Shown here piece by piece: positions 1-6,323 of a DNA stretch of 64,000 bases. The notes under the pieces were generated by a model. It was not told the origin of the DNA. It searched no databases and saw nothing but the letters and a program-made list of their open reading frames with translations. Position 1 is the stretch's first letter. The number at the start of each line of letters is the position of its first letter. Location: the NCBI RefSeq assembly GCF_900101105.1, contig NZ_FNGA01000001.1:124001-188000 (forward strand). The letters are read 5' to 3'. The translations under genes and the position numbers were made by a program. The stretch is from Maridesulfovibrio ferrireducens (GTDB lineage Bacteria > Desulfobacterota > Desulfovibrionia > Desulfovibrionales > Desulfovibrionaceae).

Positions 1-1
1 C

Positions 2-541
2 CCCGCGACAATCAAAAAACTTCACGCTCTAGGCGTAAAAACTGTCATGCTTACCGGAGATAACGAGAAAGTAGCCCGCACAATCGCAAAAAGCGCAGGA
101 ATCGACGAAGTGGTCGCGCAGGTTATGCCGGACCGTAAAGCTGAAGTTGTGAACAGAGAAAAGGCTCAGGGTCGGAAGGTGGCTATGATAGGCGACGGCA
201 TCAATGATGCGCCCGCTCTTGCCTCGGCAGACCTTGGAATTGCCATGGGCACCGGGATTGATGTCGCAATTGAATCCGGCGACATTGTGCTTATGAAAGG
301 GGATCTATCAGGTGTTTTAACAGCTCTGGCACTAAGCCGGGCTACGGTTAGAAATATCAAACAGAACCTTTTCTGGGCTTTTGCTTTCAACGTACTGGGA
401 ATTCCTGTTGCAGCCGGAGCACTCTACATTTTCGGAGGCCCGACTCTTTCACCTATGTTCGCCGCTGCGGCAATGTCGCTCAGTTCAGTAACAGTGGTGA
501 CAAACGCACTGCGGCTGAAATTTTTCACTATCGAAAATTAA
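2..541 (+). CDS. Copper-translocating P-type ATPase (CopA-like), C-terminal part
   Basis: The reading frame is open from the first bases of the window, so only the C-terminal ~179 residues are present. It carries the P-domain signatures of P1B ATPases: MLTGDN (ATP hinge region) and GDGINDAP (magnesium site). The end has two hydrophobic segments followed by [15 protein letters not shown], the C-terminal membrane motif typical of Cu(I)-exporting ATPases. The likely role is ATP-driven export of Cu+ across the inner membrane. The phosphorylation site and the N-terminal metal-binding domain lie outside the window. A stem-loop terminator follows. Silver as alternative substrate cannot be excluded. 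Confidence 0.9.
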   Translation, partial: PATIKKLHALGVKTVMLTGDNEKVARTIAKSAGIDEVVAQVMPDRKAEVVNREKAQGRKVAMIGDGINDAPALASADLGIAMGTGIDVAIESGDIVLMKGDLSGVLTALALSRATVRNIKQNLFWAFAFNVLGIPVAAGALYIFGGPTLSPMFAAAAMSLSSVTVVTNALRLKFFTIEN

Positions 542-561
542 AAATATAAAAACATAAAAAA

Positions 562-593
562 AAGGCCGCTCATTACTGGGCGGCCTTATAAAA
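562..593. terminator. Bidirectional intrinsic terminator
   Basis: Perfect 8-bp GC-rich stem (562-569 with 580-587), 10-base loop, with A/T-rich runs on both sides. It lies between the convergent ATPase and TetR genes and could serve both. Confidence 0.85.
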
Positions 594-608
594 AACTTTT
601 TAAAAAAA

Positions 609-1163
609 CTATTTGAGAAGACTGCGACGACAGAAATCAATAGCTTCTGTACGAACATCTCTCTGGTTAGGCCAGTACAGATGCATTCTGGTCAGACCAA
701 AAATAATTGTCATGATAATTGTGGAATTTTCCTCCACAGCAACATCTCTGAGGATTCCTTTTCTGATCCCTACCTTGATACAATCTTCAAGGATAAGTTC
801 TAGATTTTTAAGGAAAACAGCCATCAACCGCTTAGAAGAATCAAGCAATCCGTATGTGGAAAGCATAATCTTCATGTCAACTTCATTATCTTCAACAAAA
901 GTGAAATAATCAGCCATTATCATGTCAAACGAACATTCATCTTTATCAAGCTTCTGACGGACGCCTTCAATATAATATGAGAAACTCTCTTCAAGCTCTG
1001 CAAGAATATGAAGAAGAATGTCTTCTTTACTTTCAAAGTGCCTGTATATGGTACCTTCCGAAATATTAGCAGCCTTAGCTAAATTAGAAGTCGTGGCTCT
1101 ATGGAAACCCACCTGAGAAATCATTTCTTTGGCTGTTTCCAATATAAGATCTTTAGTCTTCAT
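609..1163 (-). CDS. TetR/AcrR-family transcriptional regulator
   Basis: 184 residues, usual for the family. The N-terminal ~50 residues form the TetR DNA-binding domain (ILETAKEMISQVG, then TTSNLAKAANISEGTIYRHF), with the helix-turn-helix near residues 24-45. The C-terminal two thirds is the variable helical ligand and dimer domain, with no recognisable ligand signature. A GGGAG ribosome site precedes the ATG. A dyad (1179-1197) sits just upstream of the gene, so autorepression is plausible. The gene is divergent from the HesB-like selenoprotein gene and convergent with the copper ATPase; control of either is inference only. Confidence 0.9.
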   Translation of the reverse strand: MKTKDLILETAKEMISQVGFHRATTSNLAKAANISEGTIYRHFESKEDILLHILAELEESFSYYIEGVRQKLDKDECSFDMIMADYFTFVEDNEVDMKIMLSTYGLLDSSKRLMAVFLKNLELILEDCIKVGIRKGILRDVAVEENSTIIMTIIFGLTRMHLYWPNQRDVRTEAIDFCRRSLLK

Positions 1164-1178
1164 TATGATGACTCCCTA

Positions 1179-1197
1179 TAAACGACGGAAGCGTTTA
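1179..1197. promoter_or_regulatory. Candidate TetR operator (inverted repeat)
   Basis: Inverted repeat TAAACG-N7-CGTTTA, 16 bp upstream of the TetR start codon and just outside its ribosome site. Size and symmetry suit a TetR dimer. Binding is inferred. Confidence 0.4.
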
Positions 1198-1357
1198 ATT
1201 TGTCTTGTTGAAATATCTGAAACAAATAATTATATTGGTAAAACTGAACAGGAGTATATTTCCTACCTTAAGAGACTATCAAGGTCAACATGGAGCATTT
1301 GACAAAACCAAATAGAAAACTTATTTTTGGATCGAGAAGTCCTATAAGGAGGGAATA

Positions 1358-1669
1358 ATGGTTGAAATAACAGAAGCTGCCTCTAAACAGCTTGAAAGCT
1401 ACTTTGCAGATAAAGAAAGAACCCCTATACGCATCTACCTCTCTACAGGTGGCTGAGCAGGCCCCAGATTGGCATTGGCTCTGGATGAGCCAAAAGACAC
1501 TGACGAGAACCTTGATGCAGCGGGATTCACCTTTCTGATAGACAAAGAACTTAACGGACAGGGAAGCCCTTTCAAAGTCGACCTTAGCTATAGCGGATTT
1601 GTTATCACTTCTGCTATGGAAATGGGCGCCGGCGGAGAATGTGGTTCATGTTCAGGAACCTGCGGTTAA
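1358..1669 (+). CDS. HesB/IscA-like selenoprotein (in-frame UGA at codon 33)
   Basis: Read from the ATG at 1358, behind a strong TAAGGAGGG ribosome site, the frame runs 32 codons to a TGA at 1454-1456 and continues open to TAA at 1669. With UGA as selenocysteine the product is 103 residues. The context STGG-U-AGPRLALALDEP matches the position where HesB/IscA-like proteins of this subfamily have Cys, and the C terminus keeps a cysteine cluster (ECGSCSGTCG). Protein similarity continues unbroken across the UGA, which argues against a pseudogene. The likely role is Fe-S or redox chemistry; a HesB-like selenoprotein family is known from deltaproteobacteria and marine metagenomes. A conventional gene call would begin at an internal TTG or miss the gene. 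Monocistronic, with its own terminator. Confidence 0.85.
1454..1491 (+). promoter_or_regulatory. Candidate bacterial SECIS element
   Basis: Directly after the UGA (1454-1456) the mRNA can form a stem-loop. A lower GGC/GCC stem is 1460-1462 with 1489-1491, and an upper CCAGA/TCTGG stem is 1464-1468 with 1480-1484. The 11-nt apical loop is rich in G and T, as in bacterial SECIS loops. The loop starts about 12 nt past the UGA, slightly closer than usual. Not computed; paired by eye. Confidence 0.6.
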
Positions 1670-1720
1670 TAAGCAGACAATTATACCGTTTAATTCCGGG
1701 GTCGCAGACCCAATAGGAAA

Positions 1721-1750
1721 GGGCCGCATCATAAAGATGCGGCCCTTTTT
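1721..1750 (+). terminator. Intrinsic terminator of the selenoprotein gene
   Basis: Perfect 10-bp stem GGGCCGCATC/GATGCGGCCC (1721-1730 with 1736-1745), 5-base loop, followed by a T run. It lies 50 bp past the stop and may also serve the convergent CBS-ACT gene. Confidence 0.9.
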
Positions 1751-1774
1751 ATTTTCTAAAAAAAGAACTAAAAA

Positions 1775-2431
1775 CTATGATTTCCATTCATGTTTAAAGT
1801 CATCGGGACCGACAACCTTATGCCCGCGTTCCCTTAAAGCTTCTATTATAGGGGAAGGGTCTTCAGTATCCACACGAACAACAACCATTCTGCGGTTTTT
1901 ATGGTAAAATAATCCGGTACTGATAATGCTGTATTTCATATTTGAAATAATTCCAGCGAGTTCATAAAGAACTCCGGTCCTTTCTTCCGCCTCAACGACA
2001 ATACGCGAACCACCTTGCTTAAGTCCCATTTCTTCGACAAGAACTTCCAGCATCTTGTTCCGGTTAATATAGCCGATGAGTTTTTCTTCTTTATCCACCA
2101 CGGCCAGACCAGAAAGATTCATCTCATACATAAGATCTGCAGCAGCTTCGATGTCGGTTTCAGGCGGAATTGTGGTTATGTTTTTACGAACTACGTCCCT
2201 GACAGTAATTTTACTGAGCAAGTAATTCAGCTCATGCTTTTCAAGAGAGCTGATAACTGAGGGCAAAGCGGCCCGGACGTCCTCTTTTGTGACATAACCA
2301 ACCAGTTCGTCACCATCTTTGACAAGAAGCATCCACAACTGATTATCTTCGAGAAGTTTGTCCGCATCCTTCACTAAAGTTTCAGGAGTTACCGTAACAA
2401 AATCCTTGAGCATTTTCAGTCCTACATACAT
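1775..2431 (-). CDS. CBS-pair and ACT-domain protein (AcuB-like)
   Basis: 218 residues. Two CBS motifs fill residues ~8-130 (note VKDGDELVGYVTKEDVRAA and VVDKEEKLIGYINRNKMLE), followed by an ACT domain at ~143-215 (RIVVEAEERTGVLYELAGI). CBS pairs usually bind adenine nucleotides and ACT domains small ligands such as amino acids, so this is a cytoplasmic sensor or regulatory subunit with no catalytic motif. The start is supported by GGAGG 8 nt upstream. A short hairpin sits immediately upstream of that ribosome site. Neighbours give no pathway; the ligand is unknown. Confidence 0.85.
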   Translation of the reverse strand: MYVGLKMLKDFVTVTPETLVKDADKLLEDNQLWMLLVKDGDELVGYVTKEDVRAALPSVISSLEKHELNYLLSKITVRDVVRKNITTIPPETDIEAAADLMYEMNLSGLAVVDKEEKLIGYINRNKMLEVLVEEMGLKQGGSRIVVEAEERTGVLYELAGIISNMKYSIISTGLFYHKNRRMVVVRVDTEDPSPIIEALRERGHKVVGPDDFKHEWKS

Positions 2432-2445
2432 CTATAAGTCCTCCA

Positions 2446-2466
2446 GAATCCGGTAAAACCGGGTTC
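2446..2466 (-). promoter_or_regulatory. Leader hairpin next to the CBS-ACT ribosome site
   Basis: Nine-pair stem with one G-T pair (2446-2454 with 2458-2466) and a 3-base loop. On the minus-strand mRNA it ends just before the GGAGG of the downstream gene, so it could influence translation or mRNA stability. Confidence 0.35.
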
Positions 2467-2621
2467 GTAAAAAGTTATGCTTCAAGCATTAACATTAAAT
2501 CTGAATACGTGTCTAAAAAAACGCACAGCCCAAACGTTTGCAGCGCATTAATGGTCGATAAAACACTCCCATCACTTACGCAAGGTTTATGAGAGTGTAA
2601 TAGAATCCTGAAGAACATTAT

Positions 2622-2636
2622 ATCAATCCTATTGAT
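2622..2636. promoter_or_regulatory. Perfect dyad ATCAAT-N3-ATTGAT upstream of hypAB
   Basis: Two 6-bp arms separated by CCT, about 110 bp upstream of hypA. It resembles a site for a dimeric regulator but matches no named consensus known to me. Candidate operator only. Confidence 0.35.
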
Positions 2637-2705
2637 CTCTTATGTATTTTCAAAATAAACCACCTTAGATATGAAATAATAAAATTCCATTCAATTTCTA
2701 CTTTG

Positions 2706-2732
2706 AAGTATCTTGCCCCTGATACTTTTTTG
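2706..2732 (+). promoter_or_regulatory. Terminator-like hairpin just before hypA
   Basis: AAGTATC (2706-2712) pairs with GATACTT (2721-2727), followed by T residues, ending about 15 bp before the hypA ATG. The loop holds CCCC, which could instead pair with GGGG at 2732-2735, next to the presumed ribosome site. This arrangement permits attenuation or ribosome-site masking. It could also be the terminator of a short leader RNA. Confidence 0.35.
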
Positions 2733-2747
2733 GGGTAGTCCAAATTC

Positions 2748-3095
2748 ATGCATGAAATGTCAATAGCTCAAAGCATACATACGATAGTCCTAGAGGAATT
2801 AGAGAAGCACCCGGATGCCACACTTAAAAAAGTATTGGTAAACAACGGAGCTCTCGCGGGAATCGTCTCAGAAGCTCTGACCTTTGGCTGGGAAGCCATT
2901 ACCATGGATACCCCGCTTCAAGGCTCGATTCTCGTTGTTAACGAAATCCCTATAAAAGTCAGTTGCGGCTCATGCCAGAAAGAGTTTACCCCCAACGATA
3001 GACTTTACATGCCCTGCCCTGACTGCGGTCTCGAAATCGGACATAAAGTTCTTCAAGGAAAAGAATTGCAGATCGAAGGTATCGAGATTGAATAA
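2748..3095 (+). CDS. hypA: Hydrogenase nickel incorporation protein HypA
   Basis: 115 residues, full length. It begins MHEMSI, the classic HypA start in which His2 and Glu3 contribute to nickel binding. Four cysteines form the structural zinc site (C73, C76, C90, C93 as two CxxC pairs). With HypB it delivers nickel to [NiFe]-hydrogenase large subunits in the cytoplasm. It is followed after 20 bp by hypB, so the two form an operon. The other hyp genes and hydrogenase structural genes are not in the window. The ribosome site is weak, and a hairpin lies just upstream. Confidence 0.95.
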   Translation: MHEMSIAQSIHTIVLEELEKHPDATLKKVLVNNGALAGIVSEALTFGWEAITMDTPLQGSILVVNEIPIKVSCGSCQKEFTPNDRLYMPCPDCGLEIGHKVLQGKELQIEGIEIE

Positions 3096-3115
3096 GATTT
3101 AATAAGGAGACTCGA

Positions 3116-3772
3116 ATGAGTGAAATACCTATTGTACGAAATATTTTAGAAGCCAACGATAGAATCGCAGCGGAACTGAATAAATTTTTTACTGAGAAAA
3201 AGATCTTGTGTCTGAATCTCATGAGTTCCCCAGGATCAGGTAAAACCAGCCTTCTGGAAAAAACCCTCGCAGACCTCAAGGGTGAATTCAAAATGGCTGT
3301 TATCGAAGGTGATCTTCAAACAGATAACGATGCCCGTCGCGTAGCAGCGACCGGAGCACAGGCTGTACAGATCAATACTGAAGGCGGCTGCCATCTTAAT
3401 TCAAATCAGGTAAAAGAAGCTCTTTCTCTTATCGATACCGATGGACTGGATATTCTTTTTGTAGAAAACGTCGGAAACCTCGTATGCCCTGCAGAATTCA
3501 ATGTAGGTGAGCATCACAAAGTTACACTGCTGACTGTAACTGAGGGCGATGATAAACCTGAAAAATATCCTCTCATGTTTCATATTTCTTCTGTCATGAT
3601 CCTCAACAAAATAGACTTGCTTCCATATGTTGATTTTGACCTTGAAAAGGCAAAAAAGCATGCCCGCAAGCTAAACAGTGACATTTCTATCTTCCCTCTT
3701 TCCTGCCGCTCACGCGAAGGACTTGAAGGTTGGTACCAATGGCTCAGAGAAGCCAGAGCATCAAAGGCATAA
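3116..3772 (+). CDS. hypB: Hydrogenase nickel incorporation GTPase HypB
   Basis: 218 residues. A SIMIBI-class GTPase with P-loop SSPGSGKT at 37-44, the metal-site motif GGCH near residue 92, and NKIDLL as guanine-specificity motif. GTP hydrolysis drives nickel transfer from or with HypA during [NiFe]-hydrogenase maturation. It lacks the histidine-rich N-terminal nickel store found in some HypB proteins, so it is the short form. A TAAGGAG ribosome site is 7 bp upstream of the ATG. Operon partner of hypA. Confidence 0.95.
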   Translation: MSEIPIVRNILEANDRIAAELNKFFTEKKILCLNLMSSPGSGKTSLLEKTLADLKGEFKMAVIEGDLQTDNDARRVAATGAQAVQINTEGGCHLNSNQVKEALSLIDTDGLDILFVENVGNLVCPAEFNVGEHHKVTLLTVTEGDDKPEKYPLMFHISSVMILNKIDLLPYVDFDLEKAKKHARKLNSDISIFPLSCRSREGLEGWYQWLREARASKA

Positions 3773-3813
3773 AACCGTAAAAAGGTTTTGTCCGCTGTAA
3801 ATAAAAGCTGAAC

Positions 3814-3847
3814 GCGCCCCTTGAAGATGACAAATCGATAGGGGCGC
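3814..3847 (+). terminator. Possible terminator after hypB
   Basis: Eight-bp GC-rich stem (3814-3821 with 3840-3847) with an 18-base loop. Only a weak A/T tail follows, so termination may be partial. Confidence 0.45.
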
Positions 3848-3888
3848 ATTAATTAGATAAGAACAACCGGAATAGTGCGGAGCGGAAA

Positions 3889-5223
3889 ATGAGATTTCCC
3901 AGCAACCTTCCTTGTTCTGCAGTACTCGACTCCCTCGCAGACGGAGTTTTCACTGTGGACAAAGAATGGAACATTACGTTCTTCAATGAAGCCGCCAGCC
4001 GAATCACAGGAATCCACTGTGAAGAAGCTGTCGGCTACAAATGTTGGGAAGTATTTCACTCCAGCCTGTGCGACGGGAATTGTGCACTGCGCTCCTGCAT
4101 GAAGCACAACGGACGAATCAGTAACAAATCTATCTTCTTTATCCACGCTGACGGTAAAAAAGTACCTGTATCCATAAGCGCGGCCCCGCTTGTTGATTCC
4201 GCGGGCAAGATTATCGGCGGAGTAGAAAGCTTTCGAGATCTCACTGACATTCAAATTATGCGCCGCGAAGTTCAGGACTCGTGGAGATTTGAAGACATTA
4301 TCGGTAAAAGCAAACCCCTTGCCAAAGTTTTTTCAATAATGCCGCAGGTAAGTAAAAGCGAAGCTACCGTTTTGCTTTTAGGCGAATCCGGCACAGGAAA
4401 AGAACTCTTTGCCAGAGCCATTCATAATCTCAGCGACCGTAAACACGGCCCATTCGTTGCCGTAAACTGCGGAGCTTTACCTGACAATCTGCTCGAATCT
4501 GAACTTTTCGGATATAAGGCCGGAGCATTTACTGATGCCCGTAAAGATAAACCAGGAAGGTTTGAACTTGCAGCCGGTGGCACTATTTTTCTTGATGAAA
4601 TTGGAGATATGCCGCCAAAACTTCAGGTAAAACTACTTAGAGTCCTTCAGGAAAAAACTTTTGAGCCGTTGGGCGCTGTCTCCAGCGTTAATGCTAACGT
4701 TAGAATTGTAGCTGCTACAAACCGCAATCTTGCAGAACTTGTAGAAAATGGAACCTTCCGTCAGGATCTATTTTACAGGCTTAACGTTGTAACCCTCAAT
4801 CTTCCATCTCTTAAACAACGGGCCGAAGATATTCCCCTGTTAATCAACCACTTCATAAACAGGCTTAATGCACTGCAAGGCAAAAACATCGACGGCCTTT
4901 CCGAAGACTCTCTGCAAATACTCATGCGGCACCCCTACCCCGGCAATGTTCGTGAGCTTGAGAATATCCTTGAATTTGCCTTTATCCTTTGCCCGTCAGG
5001 CTTCATTCAAATTGAGCATCTACCCGAATATTTGCAACCGCAATTAAAAAGCTCTCTTTCTTCCGGTGATCAACCAATGACGCTGGAAGAAGTTAAATGC
5101 CTCGCCATCAGTCGCGCCCTTGAAAGAAATAACGGCAAAAAAATGGCCACCTGCAGAGAGCTTGGTATTTCCAAAGATACCCTGCGCAGATCTATCTCCC
5201 GCTGTGAAGAGATGGACGCATAA
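3889..5223 (+). CDS. Sigma54-dependent activator with PAS domain (ORP-locus regulator type)
   Basis: 444 residues. PAS sensor at ~8-125, AAA+ sigma54-interaction domain with Walker A GESGTGKE (165-172), the sigma54-contact loop as GAFTDA (212-217, a variant of GAFTGA) and Walker B GTIFLDEIGD (231-240), then a Fis-type helix-turn-helix at the C terminus. The PAS domain holds a cysteine cluster (C52, C61, C65, C70), suggesting redox or Fe-S sensing. Gene order matches the D. vulgaris ORP locus, where a sigma54 activator controls the orange-protein genes. A candidate -24/-12 promoter lies just downstream, before the NifX-like gene. Target assignment is inference from that synteny. Confidence 0.88.
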   Translation: MRFPSNLPCSAVLDSLADGVFTVDKEWNITFFNEAASRITGIHCEEAVGYKCWEVFHSSLCDGNCALRSCMKHNGRISNKSIFFIHADGKKVPVSISAAPLVDSAGKIIGGVESFRDLTDIQIMRREVQDSWRFEDIIGKSKPLAKVFSIMPQVSKSEATVLLLGESGTGKELFARAIHNLSDRKHGPFVAVNCGALPDNLLESELFGYKAGAFTDARKDKPGRFELAAGGTIFLDEIGDMPPKLQVKLLRVLQEKTFEPLGAVSSVNANVRIVAATNRNLAELVENGTFRQDLFYRLNVVTLNLPSLKQRAEDIPLLINHFINRLNALQGKNIDGLSEDSLQILMRHPYPGNVRELENILEFAFILCPSGFIQIEHLPEYLQPQLKSSLSSGDQPMTLEEVKCLAISRALERNNGKKMATCRELGISKDTLRRSISRCEEMDA

Positions 5224-5326
5224 CAAGCCCTAATCTTATTTTACAGACGCAAAAAAAGCCTTAAGCACTCTCTCTTCACACCTCTATATCTAACCAAGTA
5301 TCCAGAATATCAATATTATTTTAAAC

Positions 5327-5341
5327 AGGCACGTCCAGTGC
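5327..5341 (+). promoter_or_regulatory. Candidate sigma54 (-24/-12) promoter of the orange-protein genes
   Basis: AGGCACGTCCAGTGC has the invariant GG and GC exactly ten bases apart and matches GGCACG of the -24 element; the -12 part is GTGC instead of TTGC. It sits right after the gene for a sigma54 activator. Transcription would start near 5353, which bears on the start codon of the next gene. Confidence 0.6.
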
Positions 5342-5353
5342 TTTGTCGTTGTC

Positions 5354-5803
5354 ATGAGAGGACACAAAGAACGCAATATTAATTCGGCGACAACACTTTG
5401 TTTAGCTTGTTTTGAAAACAGGTTGGCCTCTGTATTTGACAACGCAACGGAACTTAAAATGTTCCAGTTAATCGACAATAAAATTTGCCCCGCAGGTCTC
5501 CTATCCCTTCCCTCAAAAGACCCAAAGGACAGGACATCCGCCACTTTGACCTGCGGGGCAACATTTCTCATATGCGGCGCTATTTGCGGCTGCACACGAA
5601 ACGCCCTGGAGCACGCCGGAATTAAAGTTATTCCATGGGTACGAGGAACAGTCGATGAAATCCTCGAGGCCTACAGGCTGAATCTACTTGAAAACTTTAT
5701 CATGCCCGGTTGTTCGGGAAGATTAGGAAAAAACGGCAGATGCAGACAAAGACAAGGCAAAGAAATTAATCCCAAACATAGGTTCAAGGAGAAAATAAAA
5801 TGA
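5354..5803 (+). CDS. NifX/MTH1175-like protein of the orange-protein locus
   Basis: Up to 149 residues. The core (CLACFENRLASVFDNAT, then GAICGCTRNALEHAGIKVIP and a GTVDEILEAY segment) fits the dinitrogenase iron-molybdenum cofactor-binding fold, with extra cysteines and a basic tail. It corresponds by position to DVU2107 of D. vulgaris. The ATG at 5354 lies almost on the transcription start expected from the sigma54 site at 5327-5341, leaving no room for a ribosome site. Translation may therefore begin a few codons later at a non-ATG codon, or on a leaderless mRNA. Overlaps the next gene by 4 bp. Confidence 0.7.
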   Translation: MRGHKERNINSATTLCLACFENRLASVFDNATELKMFQLIDNKICPAGLLSLPSKDPKDRTSATLTCGATFLICGAICGCTRNALEHAGIKVIPWVRGTVDEILEAYRLNLLENFIMPGCSGRLGKNGRCRQRQGKEINPKHRFKEKIK

Positions 5804-6159
5804 AAATTGCAATCAGCTGCCAAGGTCCAAACCTGAGTGATTCAGTTGACCCCCGTTTCGGTCGCGCTAAAGGTTTTGCTATTTTAGACACCGACAATGA
5901 CGCTTATGAATTTGTAGATAATACTCAGAACTTAAACGCCCCTCAGGGAGCCGGAATCCAGTCAGCGCAGAATGTTGCAGCGACAGGAGCAAAGGTTATT
6001 ATTACCGGACATGTGGGCCCAAAAGCTTTCACAGCTCTGGAAAAAGGCGCAATTAAAATTTTCTTAACTGGAAACGGTACTGTTGAAGATGCTTTTTCAG
6101 ACTATAAGAATGGCAAACTGGAAGAAGCTTCAGGCGCAGACAAACCAGGCCACTGGTAG
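5800..6159 (+). CDS. orp: Orange protein (ORP), Mo-Cu cluster-binding NifX-like protein
   Basis: 119 residues, one dinitrogenase-cofactor (MTH1175-like) domain from MKIAISCQG to the end. Size, fold and context fit the orange protein of Desulfovibrio, a small cytoplasmic protein that carries a non-covalently bound Mo-Cu-sulfide cluster. In D. vulgaris the ORP complex interacts with Mrp/MinD ATPases and affects cell division; that is literature knowledge. The start overlaps the previous stop as ATGA, so the two are translationally coupled. A terminator follows. Confidence 0.8.
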   Translation: MKIAISCQGPNLSDSVDPRFGRAKGFAILDTDNDAYEFVDNTQNLNAPQGAGIQSAQNVAATGAKVIITGHVGPKAFTALEKGAIKIFLTGNGTVEDAFSDYKNGKLEEASGADKPGHW

Positions 6160-6177
6160 AAAAGACAAAGCATAATA

Positions 6178-6225
6178 AGACTCGTTACATCCGCACATTG
6201 ACAACTCGGTAACGGGTCTTATTTT
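6178..6225 (+). terminator. Terminator after the orange-protein gene
   Basis: Eleven-pair stem with one G-T pair (6178-6188 with 6209-6219), 20-base loop, followed by TATTTTAT. It would limit read-through into the Mrp-NifX gene. Confidence 0.7.
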
Positions 6226-6293
6226 ATACTAATATTTATTATCATTCAGACTTAGGCCGCTCTCAATTTTTAAGTGACCTAAGAAAAACATTA

Positions 6294-6310
6294 CCCCTAA
6301 TATTAAGGGG
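6294..6310. promoter_or_regulatory. Near-perfect dyad overlapping the Mrp-NifX leader
   Basis: CCCCTAATATTAAGGGG, with 5-bp arms (6294-6298 with 6306-6310), ends two bases before the AGGAG ribosome site. It could be an operator or a small RNA hairpin that affects ribosome access. Confidence 0.35.
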
Positions 6311-6323
6311 CAGGAGATTATAT

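Larger units (their letters stand above)
2432..2747. other. Intergenic region between CBS-ACT gene and hypA
   Basis: 316 bp, AT-rich, between divergent genes. No coding frame was seen. It holds the leader hairpin at 2446-2466, a perfect 15-bp dyad at 2622-2636, and a terminator-like hairpin at 2706-2732. No convincing -35/-10 pair or sigma54 site was found by eye. Confidence 0.6.

Noticed and set aside
166-390. Open frame on the minus strand inside the copper ATPase gene
   Set aside because: It lies fully opposite conserved P-type ATPase motifs and has no ribosome site or recognisable family.
1454-1456. UGA as a nonsense mutation making the HesB-like gene a pseudogene
   Set aside because: The frame is otherwise intact and conserved on both sides, UGA stands at the known functional Cys position, and a SECIS-like stem-loop follows.
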